From NCBI RefSeq assembly GCF_030915465.1, contig NZ_CP133267.1:4143001-4207000 (forward strand): a stretch of DNA of 64,000 nucleotides, in the 5' to 3' direction. The DNA is from Neobacillus sp. PS3-34 (lineage in GTDB: Bacteria; Bacillota; Bacilli; Bacillales; Cytobacillaceae). Position numbers and translations under genes: made by a program. The notes below the pieces were generated by a model. That model worked only from the letters and a program-made list of their open reading frames with translations. It was not told the origin of the DNA and searched no databases. This document shows positions 18,956 through 27,262 of the stretch, piece by piece. Each line of letters starts with the position of its first letter. Within the stretch, counting starts at the first letter, position 1.

Positions 18956-20589
18956 CAGATTGTCGACAAAAGCAGCGAGACAACTCTCGCTGCCTTTGAT
19001 TTTTTCAAAAAATTCATTTGGATGGTGTGATTTGCACTCCAGGTGCTTGCTTTCCGGGGGCGTTCGTCGAGCCTCCTCGGCGCAAGGGAGCGCCTGCGGG
19101 GTCTCGCCTGGAACGCTGATCCCCCAGGAGTCAAGCACCTTCCGCTCCAATCTACTAGTACCGTTACCATCAGAACGATAAACCTGATCATTGGTGCTTT
19201 AGTGCTTTGGTGCGCCTTTTTAGGCACCTGCCATATCCAAGTTGCCAGTTTCTTCAGATTCATGGCAGCAAACGTAAGCATCGCCTGCATGGATAATTTT
19301 TTTAGCCCACTAAGGGTTGTCCATCGCATGCCATGCTTTTCCTTCGCATCCGTAAAGACACGTTCGATCGTTTCCTTGCGTTTGGCATATATTTGTTTTA
19401 CTCATGCGTGTGCCGTGCATGTACCGCATCTTCCAAGTATGCCTCCCAGATATGGCGCTGTATGAGCTTCTGATGATTCTTACTCTCCGTACATTGGCTA
19501 ATAAACGGGCAGGCTGCACAGACAGACGGGTGCGATTTATACTATCGATATCCTTTATCCTTCCTTCGTGGTAGTCGAGTAATTCAATGTCTGCCCTTCT
19601 GGCCAAATGTAGCAGTTGTAATGCTCATCATATACATAGTCACTCTTGCGGAAGAAACCGTCCTTTGTTTTGGGGCGTGTGTACGGGAGGACAGGAAGCA
19701 TCTGGTTCTCGAAGAGATAGTTTGTGATTGCAGGTGTCTTGTAGGCTGCATCGGCTGCGACAGCGAGTGGCTTCCCAATCTTTTCTATAATCTTCTCAAC
19801 AAGCGGCTGAAAGAGATGGCTGTCATGGACATTCCCCGGTGTCACCACGCTGCCCAATACAAACCCCTTTTCATCCTTGGCAGCGTGAAAGGAATAGGCA
19901 AAACTGTTTGGTGCGTTCATCCTTTACATAATAGCCGCTCTCAGGGCCGTCGTGTTCTCCTTGATTTCCTTCCATTCTACCTTCTTGAACTTCTCGGGAG
20001 GGAAGGGCTTTTTCCCGTGTTCCTCCCGGTCCAGGTTCAATTCTAACTGAAGCTTCTCTTCATAAGCTCGCGCTTCCATGAGGACGACTTTCTTATCAAA
20101 CTTGCGTTTGTTGGCACTCGCCTATACATGGGTGGAGTCCACAAATACATGGTCAGCAGACAACAACCTATTTTCCATGATTTCATCCAGGATGCGGTAG
20201 AAGATCTGTTCAAACACCTCGGAATCCTGATAACGGCGTTCATAATTCTTACCGAAGGTTGAGAAATGAGGGACATCTGTGTAGAAGCCAAACCCAAGGA
20301 ACCAACGGTAGGACACGTTCGTTTCATTTTCTTTAATAGTCTGGCTCATGGACCGGATGCCAAATATGTATTGGATGAAGACCATCTTGAACAAAACGAC
20401 TGGATCGATACTTGGACGGCCAACCCCCGAATAGAGGTGCTCCACCAATGGATAAATAAAAGAGAAGTCAATGGTCGGCTCGAGATTAAGGACCAGATGG
20501 TCTTCAGGGATCAGGTGATCAATCGTCAGCATCTCTATTTGATTACGTTCGTTGGGTTGGTTCTTAGTCATCATCGTAGTTTCCCTCAT
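18955..20589 (-). pseudogene. IS1182-type DDE transposase, inactivated
   Basis: The N-terminal part (DHLIPEDHLVLNLEPTIDFSF; GVGRPSIDPVVLFKMVFIQY; VPHFSTFGKNYERRY; DHVFVDSTHV) is typical of IS1182 transposases. A TAG follows where a Lys codon is expected (VDSTHV then ASANKRKF). Further on the frame slips in the SGYYVKDER region and returns at FAYSFHAAKDEKGFVLG, VAADAAYKTPA continues the catalytic core, and the last third (WTTLSGLKKLSMQAMLTFAAMN) is in yet another frame. A 129-bp repeat interrupts the C-terminus. It cannot make an active enzyme. Confidence 0.85.
19027..19155 (-). repeat. Copy A of a 129-bp GC-rich palindromic repeat
   Basis: On the minus strand this reads GATTGGAGCGGAAGGTGC, then GACTCCT, GAGACCCC, GCGCCGAGGAGGCTC, and ends in a complement of the start. 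It is the most diverged of four copies in the window. It sits inside the 3' end of the transposase pseudogene. Confidence 0.85.
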
Positions 20590-20620
20590 AGGCGTTTTAA
20601 AAAGAAGTGCCTGAAACCCA

Positions 20621-20749
20621 GTTGATTGGAGCGGAGGGTGGCGACTCCTGCGGGATCAGCGGGACAGGTGAGACCCCACAGCCGCTTTTAGCGGCGAGGA
20701 GGCTCACCGCCCGCCCCGCGGAAAGCGTCCACCCGCAGCGGAAATCAAC
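20621..20749 (+). repeat. Copy B of the 129-bp GC-rich palindromic repeat
   Basis: It starts GTTGATTGGAGCGG and ends GGAAATCAAC, with the shared core CAGCGGGACAGGTGAGACC and GAGGAGGCTCACCGCCCG. It lies between the right IS terminus and the transposase start, pointing opposite to copy A. Confidence 0.88.
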
Positions 20750-20821
20750 GAGTCTTTTACTTAATAACATTTTAAAAGAAAAAAGACTGCAGGCAACTCG
20801 AAAGAGTTTGTCTACAGTCTG

Positions 20822-20842
20822 AAGCATCTGATTAAGATGCTT
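20822..20842. repeat. Right 21-bp direct repeat flanking the IS element
   Basis: This is identical to the repeat at the left end. It keeps a T-tract on its outer side. For the leftward yidC transcript the hairpin is no longer followed by U residues, since IS sequence replaces them. Confidence 0.8.
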
Positions 20843-20861
20843 TTTTGTTGGTCATATATAA

Positions 20862-21647
20862 TTATTTTTTACTAGTCTGCACTTCTGGTACTTTTTTGCT
20901 CTGATAAAGTCTTCTGCTGACTAAAGTTTGAATTGTCAGGAATGTTCCCCCAACTGCCCAATATAGCGGCAATGCTGCAGGTGCTTTTAAAGAGAACATC
21001 ACAATCATTATAGGAGATAATAGTCCCATGTATTTCATCTGTTCCTGCTGCTGGGCGGGCATGCTGGATTGAGATACTTTAAATTGAAGGTAATAAATTA
21101 GACCGGCAATAATCGTAATCACAATGTCGGGTTTTCCAAGGCTGAACCATAAAAAAGAATGAGAAGCGATTTCTGCGTTACCGCGAATGGCATAATAAAA
21201 TCCAGTTAAGATTGGCATTTGAATAAGGATTGGCAGACAGCCCATATTCAGAGGATTAACACCATGCTTTTGATACAGCCCCATCATTTCCTGCTGTAGT
21301 TCCTGCTTTTTCTTAGGATCTTTTTCAGCCTTCATCTTTTTCTGGATGGCATCCATTTCAGGCTTCAGAACATCCATTTTTTCTTTCATCGCCATTTGGT
21401 TTTTATATTGTCTAAGCATCAGTGGCATCAATACCAGCCTGATGAGCAGTGTTATCACGATAATAGAAAGACCATAATTTCCTCCCATTAATCCCGCAAG
21501 CCCGTGGATTGCTGAAATAAATGGCTCTACAAGGTAGTGGTGGAAGAAGCCTCCTCCGCCTTTACCATTAGAAGACTGGCAGGCTGAAAGAAGAACGGTA
21601 GTGAGTGTTAATAATGATATTAAAGTAAGTGAACGTTTGATTTTCAT
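20862..21647 (-). CDS. yidC: Membrane protein insertase YidC/SpoIIIJ family
   Basis: YidC inserts and folds inner-membrane proteins, alone or with SecYEG. The protein has 261 residues, the short Gram-positive form. It is a lipoprotein precursor with Cys23 in LLSACQ. The five-helix core contains YGLSIIVITLLIRLVLMPLMLRQ (with the conserved groove Arg), a charged cytoplasmic coil (KEKMDVLKPEMDAIQKKMK) and NMGCLPILIQMPILTGFYYAI. Bacilli usually have two paralogues, SpoIIIJ and YqjG. Context does not decide which this is. Its downstream terminator was split by the IS element. Confidence 0.93.
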   Translation of the reverse strand: MKIKRSLTLISLLTLTTVLLSACQSSNGKGGGGFFHHYLVEPFISAIHGLAGLMGGNYGLSIIVITLLIRLVLMPLMLRQYKNQMAMKEKMDVLKPEMDAIQKKMKAEKDPKKKQELQQEMMGLYQKHGVNPLNMGCLPILIQMPILTGFYYAIRGNAEIASHSFLWFSLGKPDIVITIIAGLIYYLQFKVSQSSMPAQQQEQMKYMGLLSPIMIVMFSLKAPAALPLYWAVGGTFLTIQTLVSRRLYQSKKVPEVQTSKK

Positions 21648-21676
21648 ATTTCCTCCTGAATTGTGTAAAGTATATA

Positions 21677-21979
21677 TTAAAAATAAAAGTAAGGAGGGCT
21701 GTGTTCCGGATCATCCTGAGAACTCTTTTTTCTACGAATATACTTTATTATCCACATTAAAATAGTATTAACATGATAATGACTTTTTTTCGTATAAAAA
21801 AATGAGGGATGAATGATTTTTGTGCTTCCGGTATCAGAGATATTCACAAAAAAGGAACATTCAACATTCCATGCCCATAAAAGCTTTATGGTCATCCCGA
21901 TATATATGCTTATATAAACTGCAGTCAATGCATTAATATCTGCCAAATCAATTAATACTTGAAACAAAAAATCATTCAC
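21677..21979 (-). CDS. Hypothetical membrane-associated protein, 100 residues
   Basis: This frame starts at GTG and begins MNDFLFQVLIDLADINALTAVYISIYIGMTIKLLWAWNVECSF, with one strong hydrophobic segment at about 18-37. A middle region rich in His and Tyr and a basic C-terminus follow. The AGCGAGG ribosome site is unusually close to the start, so the start is uncertain. It is just upstream of yidC on the same strand. No family is recognised, but the sequence looks like real protein rather than shadow. Confidence 0.4.
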   Translation of the reverse strand: MNDFLFQVLIDLADINALTAVYISIYIGMTIKLLWAWNVECSFFVNISDTGSTKIIHPSFFYTKKSHYHVNTILMWIIKYIRRKKSSQDDPEHSPPYFYF

Positions 21980-22087
21980 CTCGCTTTTTTGCCGATGATT
22001 TGAGTATAAAGGAGAAGAGGTTAAGAATCAATTTAATATAATAGGAAATAAAAGAAATAGATTCGTGAATTATCATAGGAACTCTAA

Positions 22088-22112
22088 AAAACCGATTCTA
22101 TCTCGAATCGGC
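22088..22112 (-). terminator. Terminator of the 357-residue membrane protein gene
   Basis: On the minus strand CCGATTCGAGATAGAATCGG is followed by TTTTTT. The stem begins inside the last codons of the gene. Confidence 0.75.
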
Positions 22113-23171
22113 ATGAAAGCAGTATATTTTTTGTTTCAATTGCTGGCTAAAAGCATGTGGATCATCGACGGACAAAATAATTCGGTCAACTTTGCGTTGA
22201 AAACCGTACATGAAATATATTGGATGCGGTTTTGTTAATTTGATTTCAAATTGCGGTTTTTCCTGGATAAAATCGATCGCCCTAGCATCGAACAACATAT
22301 TGTATTCCTTGCTGCTAATTTTCTCTGGACCTGTATAAGAGAATATGTCCTGAATATCATGAATAGGAACTTCCATACCCTTCGAAGCTGCCTGCAATAT
22401 TAATAAATCCTCTGTAATCCAGAAGGGAGAAAGACGGAGCGTCTGAATCTCTGCCAGAAAATATAGGAAGCCATATATATTTAGGAACAACAAAATATAG
22501 GAAGCAAGAGGATTCCATTGATGTAAAAAATAATGAAGGCCAATCGTTTCAATGGCAGTTGCATGAATTAGCATGATGTAGAGGGCTATGCCACTCGTTT
22601 TTTTGTGAAAGGAAAATACCTGGCCAGTATGAATTTTAATCTTTTTTCTCCAGGAAAAAAGAGCATAATAGAACAAGGAAAAATCAGTCACAGAAATTTC
22701 CCCCATTTTACTGCCTGGAAAAAAACGGGCTGCAGTGTTTCTATAATTATAGATTAAATAGGAACTCTGCTTATTTAAGGTTCGAAGTGAACTTATAAAA
22801 GCTGGCAGTTTTCTTAAAAGACGGGAGAGAAAGTAAATTTCAATAATGAGTAGGGAGCTTTCACAAACACCAATAAAATAGGGAACAACATGATCCTCAT
22901 GTAAGAGCTTCTGAGGAATAATGAGATACGCTGCCGAGTATGCGAGCAGCATTAGAAATCCAATTTTTTGAAGTGAAAACCGATTTTTAAAATATAAAAT
23001 ATAGATCATTCCAGGTATAATTATAAAAAAATCGATCAAAGATCCCCAGATTATCTTTTCAGGTAGAGGCTTAAGGAAAGAAACACGATATAAGCTGAAA
23101 TTCGAAAGTAATATGAGAATGGTTATTATAGCGAACAGCAAAAGTTTATATTTTTTTTGAGGAAAAGACAT
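22098..23171 (-). CDS. Polytopic membrane protein of unknown function
   Basis: This 357-residue protein has about eight hydrophobic helices in two groups: four in the first ~120 residues (LLLFAIITILILLSNFSLY; IIPGMIYILYF; IGFLMLLAYSAAYLII; FIGVCESSLLIIEIYFLSRLL), then two to four around 205-255. A soluble C-terminus includes RKVDRIILSVDDPHAFSQQLKQKI, which resembles a PH-like domain. ATG is preferred over GTG four codons upstream because GAGGTG is then nine bases away. Similar Bacillus proteins are often labelled as carotene monooxygenase-like without evidence. I assign no function. Confidence 0.65.
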   Translation of the reverse strand: MSFPQKKYKLLLFAIITILILLSNFSLYRVSFLKPLPEKIIWGSLIDFFIIIPGMIYILYFKNRFSLQKIGFLMLLAYSAAYLIIPQKLLHEDHVVPYFIGVCESSLLIIEIYFLSRLLRKLPAFISSLRTLNKQSSYLIYNYRNTAARFFPGSKMGEISVTDFSLFYYALFSWRKKIKIHTGQVFSFHKKTSGIALYIMLIHATAIETIGLHYFLHQWNPLASYILLFLNIYGFLYFLAEIQTLRLSPFWITEDLLILQAASKGMEVPIHDIQDIFSYTGPEKISSKEYNMLFDARAIDFIQEKPQFEIKLTKPHPIYFMYGFQRKVDRIILSVDDPHAFSQQLKQKIYCFHADSR

Positions 23172-23225
23172 TTTAATCACCACCTCTTTCCATTATATCT
23201 ATATTAGTAATTTCGAAAATGAAAA

Positions 23226-23256
23226 AATGCCAGAAATTATTCGTTCTGGCATTTTT
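23226..23256. terminator. Bidirectional terminator downstream of pflA
   Basis: AATGCCAGAA pairs with TTCTGGCATT, with A-rich and T-rich arms on both sides. It ends the leftward pfl operon. Confidence 0.8.
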
Positions 23257-23259
23257 TTG

Positions 23260-24003
23260 TTATAAGGATTTTCTCCAATGCTGTGTGAGCATTTTATATG
23301 CAAACTCTGTTTTTTCGTCGGAAGGAGGCTCTATATTTTTTAAAGGATATTCAAGTCCGAGCGCTTCCCATTTGTATACTCCGAGTTTATGGTACGGAAG
23401 GATTTCAATTTTTTGAACATTTTCCAGAGTCCCGATAAATTCTCCAAGCTCTTTAAGGTCACTGATATCGTCGGTAACCGTCGGAACCAAAACATGCCGG
23501 ATCCAAACAGGGAGGTTCCGTGCGGATAAATATTTAGCGAATTCCAGGATGTGGTCATTAGCCATCCCTGTAAGACTAATATGTTTTTTTCGATTAATGT
23601 GCTTCAAATCCAGCAATATCAAATCTGTATAGAGAAGTAATTCATCGAGCTGGCTTAAAAAATGTGCAGAATGTGAAAAACAGCCTCCTGAAGAGTCAAT
23701 CGTTGTATGAATGCCTTTCTTTTTACATTCCTTAAATAATTCAAGAAGAAATGGTATTTGCAGCAAAGGTTCTCCTCCGCTTACCGTAATTCCGCCTCCG
23801 GAAGCTTGCATAAAGGGCATATATGAGGTCAGATCATCCATGATTTCGGAAACGGTTATCTGCCTTCCTGTACCTATTTCCCAAGTGTCAGCATTATGGC
23901 AAAACTGGCAGCGAAGAAGGCACCCCTGTGTAAAGACAACATAGCGGATTCCGGGTCCGTCAACCGTGCCCAATGTTTCAATGGAGTGAATGTTTCCGTT
24001 CAT
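23260..24003 (-). CDS. pflA: Pyruvate formate-lyase activating enzyme
   Basis: This radical-SAM enzyme abstracts hydrogen from the PFL glycine to make it active. Cluster cysteines 28, 32 and 35 lie in QGCLLRCQFCHN (CxxxCxxC). GGGITVSGGEPLLQ binds SAM, and the N-terminal SIETLGTVDGPGIRYVVF is diagnostic of PflA. Length is 247 residues. It is downstream of pflB on the same strand, 93 bases away. The gap can form alternative hairpins that include its ribosome site. Confidence 0.95.
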   Translation of the reverse strand: MNGNIHSIETLGTVDGPGIRYVVFTQGCLLRCQFCHNADTWEIGTGRQITVSEIMDDLTSYMPFMQASGGGITVSGGEPLLQIPFLLELFKECKKKGIHTTIDSSGGCFSHSAHFLSQLDELLLYTDLILLDLKHINRKKHISLTGMANDHILEFAKYLSARNLPVWIRHVLVPTVTDDISDLKELGEFIGTLENVQKIEILPYHKLGVYKWEALGLEYPLKNIEPPSDEKTEFAYKMLTQHWRKSL

Positions 24004-24096
24004 GATGATAAAACCCCTTTCAATTTGTGAAGGGGTTTAAATGTTGGAAAACCCCTTCACTTTACCTAAATATCGCAAATTGAATTCCAAGCTGCC
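24004..24096 (-). promoter_or_regulatory. pflB-pflA intercistronic region with two mutually exclusive hairpins
   Basis: Read on the minus strand, GTGAAGGGGTTT pairs perfectly with AAACCCCTTCAC (24049-24060 with 24027-24038). The same second arm can instead pair with AAGGGGTTT at 24011-24019, which contains the pflA ribosome site. The upstream 12-bp hairpin would leave the site free; the 9-bp one would hide it. The pairings are seen directly. The regulatory role is inference. Confidence 0.5.
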
Positions 24097-26322
24097 CTAC
24101 ATTGTTTCGTGGAAAGTACGGTTAATTACATCCAGCTGTTGTTCTTTTGTTAATTTTATAAAATTGACTGCATAACCTGACACACGAATCGTTAACTGAG
24201 GATAAAGTTCAGGATGCTCCATTGCATCAAGAAGGGTTTCTCGGTTAAAAACATTGACGTTTAAATGGTGTCCGGATTTAATGGCATAACCATCCAGAAT
24301 GGATACAAGATTTCGTACCTGGGTTTCTTCATCCTTGCCAAGAGCTTTTGGAACGATGGAGAAGGTGTTTGATATTCCGTCCATTGCATAGCTGTAAGGA
24401 AGCTTTGCGACAGAAGACAGGGATGCAAGCGTACCTTTTGTATCACGCCCATGCATAGGATTGGCACCAGGAGCGAAAGGTTCGCCAGCTCTGCGCCCAT
24501 CTGGTGTATTGCCAGTTTTCTTGCCGTAAACTACATTGGAAGTAATCGTTAAAATCGACATTGTATGGAGGGAATTACGATAAGTTGGGTGCTTTCGCAG
24601 CTTTTTCATAAAAATCTTTACAATTTCAACTGCAATGCTATCCACACGGTCATCGTTATTTCCGTATTTAGGGTATTCTCCACTGATTTCAAAATCAACC
24701 GCAATTCCGTTTTCATCACGGATGACCTTAACTTTTCCATATTTGATGGCACTAAGAGAATCTGCTACAACGCTAAGCCCGGCAATTCCTGTCGCCATCG
24801 TCCTAAGAATATGCGTGTCATGCAGAGCCATTTCAATTCTTTCATAGCTGTATTTATCATGCATGTAATGGATGATATTTAAGGTATTGATGTAGAGACC
24901 TGCCAGCCATTCCATCATTTGGTCGAACTTTTGCATCACTTCTTCATAGTTCAGAATGTCAGAAGTTATCGGCTGGTATTGGGGGCCAACCTGGATTTTT
25001 AGTTTTTCATCAATCCCGCCATTAATAGAATAGAGAAGGGCTTTTGCAAGGTTAGCTCTCGCACCGAAGAATTGCATTTGCTTTCCAATTTCCATCGCGG
25101 AAACACAGCATGCGATTCCATAATCATCACCATATTCAGGACGCATAATATCATCGTTTTCATATTGGATGGAACTGGTTTTGATCGACATTTTCGCACA
25201 ATATTTCTTGAAGTTTTCTGGAAGCTTGGCTGACCAAAGGACTGTTAAGTTAGGCTCTGGTGCTGGTCCAAGATTATCAAGAGTATGAAGGAACCGGAAA
25301 GAGCTCTTTGTAACGAGAGAGCTGCCATCCGTACTCATGCCACCGATTGATTCAGTCACCCAAGTTGGGTCCCCGCTAAATAATTCATTATAATCAGGTG
25401 TACGGGCAAACTTCACGAGCCGAAGTTTCATGATAAAATGGTCGACAATTTCTTGTGCTTCTTTTTCTGTTATTGTTCCTGCATTAATATCACGTTCAAT
25501 GAAAATATCCAGGAAGGTTGATACTCTTCCAAGGCTCATTGCCGCCCCATTCTGTTCCTTGATTGCGGCAAGATAACCGAAATAAAGCCATTGAAAAGCC
25601 TCAAACGTATTAGCTGCGGGCTCTGAAATATCGTAGCCGTAACTCAAGGCAAGTTCTTTTAATTCCTTAAGTGCACGAATCTGTTCGGATATTTCCTCGC
25701 GAAGGCGCATGTTGTCCTCGCTCATTACATTGCTGGTCCCTTTAAGGTCGTTTCGTTTTTCATTAATTAAGAAATCAACTCCGTAAAGAGCCACTCGGCG
25801 ATAATCCCCAATAATGCGGCCACGGCCGTACGCATCAGGAAGGCCTGTTATGATTGCAGCCTTGCGAGCAAGCACCATTTCGTCTGTATAAGCATCAAAT
25901 ACGCCCTGATTATGAGTCTTGCGGAAATCGGTGAAAATTTTCTCTATTTCAGGACTTAACGTATACCCGTATGCTTCACAAGCCAATTTTGCCATTCGGA
26001 TGCCTCCGAAGGGCTGTAAAGAACGATTAAACGGCTTGTCGGTTTGGACACCTACTATTTTTTCAAGATCTTCATCCAGATAACCAGGACCATGGGATGT
26101 TATGGTAGAAACAGTTTCTGTATCCATATCGAAAACGCCGCCATTTTCGCGTTCTTTGCTGGTCAGCTCCATGACCTGTTCCCATAATTTATCGGTAGCT
26201 ACCGTAGCACTCTCCAAGAAAGAGTCATCACCTTCATATGGAGTGTAGTTGCTTAAAATAAAATCCCGTACATTTACTTCCTTCTCCCATGTTCCTTTTG
26301 TAAATCCTTTCCATTCTTCCAT
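24097..26322 (-). CDS. pflB: Formate acetyltransferase (pyruvate formate-lyase)
   Basis: This glycyl-radical enzyme splits pyruvate with CoA into acetyl-CoA and formate under anoxia. Length is 741 residues. The active-site Cys pair is in [12 protein letters not shown], and the radical-bearing Gly716 is in RVSGYAVNF near the C-terminus. Other family blocks are DVDGIS-like [13 protein letters not shown] and [18 protein letters not shown]. It is first in the pflB-pflA operon. An Fnr-like palindrome is ~83 bases upstream of the start, matching anaerobic induction. Its formate product links it to the fdhF gene in the same window. Confidence 0.97.
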   Translation of the reverse strand: MEEWKGFTKGTWEKEVNVRDFILSNYTPYEGDDSFLESATVATDKLWEQVMELTSKERENGGVFDMDTETVSTITSHGPGYLDEDLEKIVGVQTDKPFNRSLQPFGGIRMAKLACEAYGYTLSPEIEKIFTDFRKTHNQGVFDAYTDEMVLARKAAIITGLPDAYGRGRIIGDYRRVALYGVDFLINEKRNDLKGTSNVMSEDNMRLREEISEQIRALKELKELALSYGYDISEPAANTFEAFQWLYFGYLAAIKEQNGAAMSLGRVSTFLDIFIERDINAGTITEKEAQEIVDHFIMKLRLVKFARTPDYNELFSGDPTWVTESIGGMSTDGSSLVTKSSFRFLHTLDNLGPAPEPNLTVLWSAKLPENFKKYCAKMSIKTSSIQYENDDIMRPEYGDDYGIACCVSAMEIGKQMQFFGARANLAKALLYSINGGIDEKLKIQVGPQYQPITSDILNYEEVMQKFDQMMEWLAGLYINTLNIIHYMHDKYSYERIEMALHDTHILRTMATGIAGLSVVADSLSAIKYGKVKVIRDENGIAVDFEISGEYPKYGNNDDRVDSIAVEIVKIFMKKLRKHPTYRNSLHTMSILTITSNVVYGKKTGNTPDGRRAGEPFAPGANPMHGRDTKGTLASLSSVAKLPYSYAMDGISNTFSIVPKALGKDEETQVRNLVSILDGYAIKSGHHLNVNVFNRETLLDAMEHPELYPQLTIRVSGYAVNFIKLTKEQQLDVINRTFHETM

Positions 26323-26673
26323 GGTGATTCACCTCAAATGAATTTTTGATAAAATATATAACAGTTCTGACATGTTTATCTTACATCGGGTATAACAGTT
26401 TAAAAGTGACAAAAGTCACTCGAATTAGGGGGGATTGTTAACATATTGTGAAATCTACATTATTGGGGGTTTTTATTTATGAGGAAGGAATTTAAATAGA
26501 AAGGTAATTCGAGGAAAGTAAAACTGTACTACAAATATTTTTAAAAATTTTTAATCTGTTATATAAGAAATATCCAACAATAACAACATACTTACATTAA
26601 AAAACTATAAACACAGTACGAGAATGCCGGAACAGATGTAAAGAAAAAACACGAGACGAAAAAACGCCCGTGT
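26323..26673. other. Intergenic region upstream of pflB
   Basis: This 350-base AT-rich gap holds the pflB promoter region. Apart from the Fnr-like palindrome and the terminator of the cupredoxin gene, I see no gene or repeat. Confidence 0.5.
26405..26420. promoter_or_regulatory. Fnr-type operator upstream of pflB
   Basis: AGTGACAAAAGTCACT is a perfect palindrome that matches the Bacillus Fnr pattern TGTGA-N6-TCACW except for its first base. It lies 83 bases before the pflB start, a workable distance for activation. A second Fnr-like box is at narK. Confidence 0.65.
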
Positions 26674-26676
26674 TTA
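26645..26676 (-). terminator. Terminator of the cupredoxin gene
   Basis: On the minus strand AAACACGGGCG pairs imperfectly with CGTCTCGTGTTT and runs into T. It overlaps the stop codon. Confidence 0.55.
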
Positions 26677-27126
26677 ATCAACGATAATATAAGCAATCAT
26701 TGGGCCGCTATGTTCCTTATCCTGATGCATATGGCAAATCAGCCGGTATGTGCCCTCTTTTTCAAAATCAAGTGGCACAATTGCTTCTTCACCCTTTGTT
26801 ACTATTCCTTTTATATTCGTTCCTTCAATATAAAAGGGATGTTTGGCTCCGTTAATTCCTAAGATTTTCAGAGTGACTTTTTCTCCTTTTTCCATAAAAA
26901 TAGTTCCAGGATCCCACCGATAGGATTCTATTACCTTGCCATTTTTCCCAGTTGTTTTATATTCTCCTGTAACCATATGGATTTCTCTTACACTGCCATC
27001 CTTCTGCTGGTTAAACACAACCGTGTCACCCGCTTTTAAAAGATACCAGACGAAAAACGAAGCAGCTGTTAATCCTGCAGCCAATATAAGTAGAGCGGTT
27101 TGTTTTTTTAATACTAAAAAGTTCAT
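26674..27126 (-). CDS. Membrane-anchored cupredoxin-domain protein
   Basis: This 150-residue protein has an N-terminal uncleaved helix (about 9-30) that anchors a blue-copper-like domain outside the membrane. Candidate copper ligands are His96 (AKHPFYIEG), Cys131 and His134 (LICHMHQ) and Met143 (SGPM), the H...C-xx-H...M order of type 1 sites. It could carry electrons, or sense or store copper. It is upstream of hutU on the opposite strand, so context gives no partner. A SCO-family copper protein lies at 40.6 kb. Confidence 0.8.
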   Translation of the reverse strand: MNFLVLKKQTALLILAAGLTAASFFVWYLLKAGDTVVFNQQKDGSVREIHMVTGEYKTTGKNGKVIESYRWDPGTIFMEKGEKVTLKILGINGAKHPFYIEGTNIKGIVTKGEEAIVPLDFEKEGTYRLICHMHQDKEHSGPMIAYIIVD

Positions 27127-27262
27127 ATTTTCCCCTCCAAAGATTGTCCTATTAAAATCTATGCTTGTTTGTAATGGAAACTTGTCAGTTTTGTAAAATT
27201 CTTTTCGAGTTTGTTTACAAATTTTCTGAAAAACAGAATAATAGATAAAAAGGAGGGTTTTT

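Larger units (their letters stand above)
18956..20821 (-). mobile_element. Decayed IS1182-family insertion sequence
   Basis: The element is 1866 bp and bounded by imperfect terminal inverted repeats, CAGATTGTCGACAAA on the left and the complement of CAGACTGTAGACAAA on the right. It is flanked by 21-bp direct repeats that are copies of a terminator hairpin. It carries one transposase gene on the minus strand with a nonsense codon and several frame changes. Two 129-bp copies of a GC-rich repeat lie inside it in opposite orientation. Without them the length would be ~1.6 kb, normal for IS1182. IS1182 elements are known for long and variable target duplications. Confidence 0.8.

Noticed and set aside
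19043..20046. Several plus-strand frames inside the IS element
   Set aside because: They are antisense to the transposase remnants, which carry the recognisable IS1182 sequence.
20607..20822. Plus-strand frame of 71 codons at the right end of the IS element
   Set aside because: It is composed of repeat copy B and the IS terminus, without a ribosome site.
26436..26456. Possible Rex site (TTGTTAACATATTGTGAA) upstream of pflB
   Set aside because: The two halves are direct-like rather than the inverted TTGTGA-N6-TCACAA pattern. The nearby Fnr palindrome is the better candidate.
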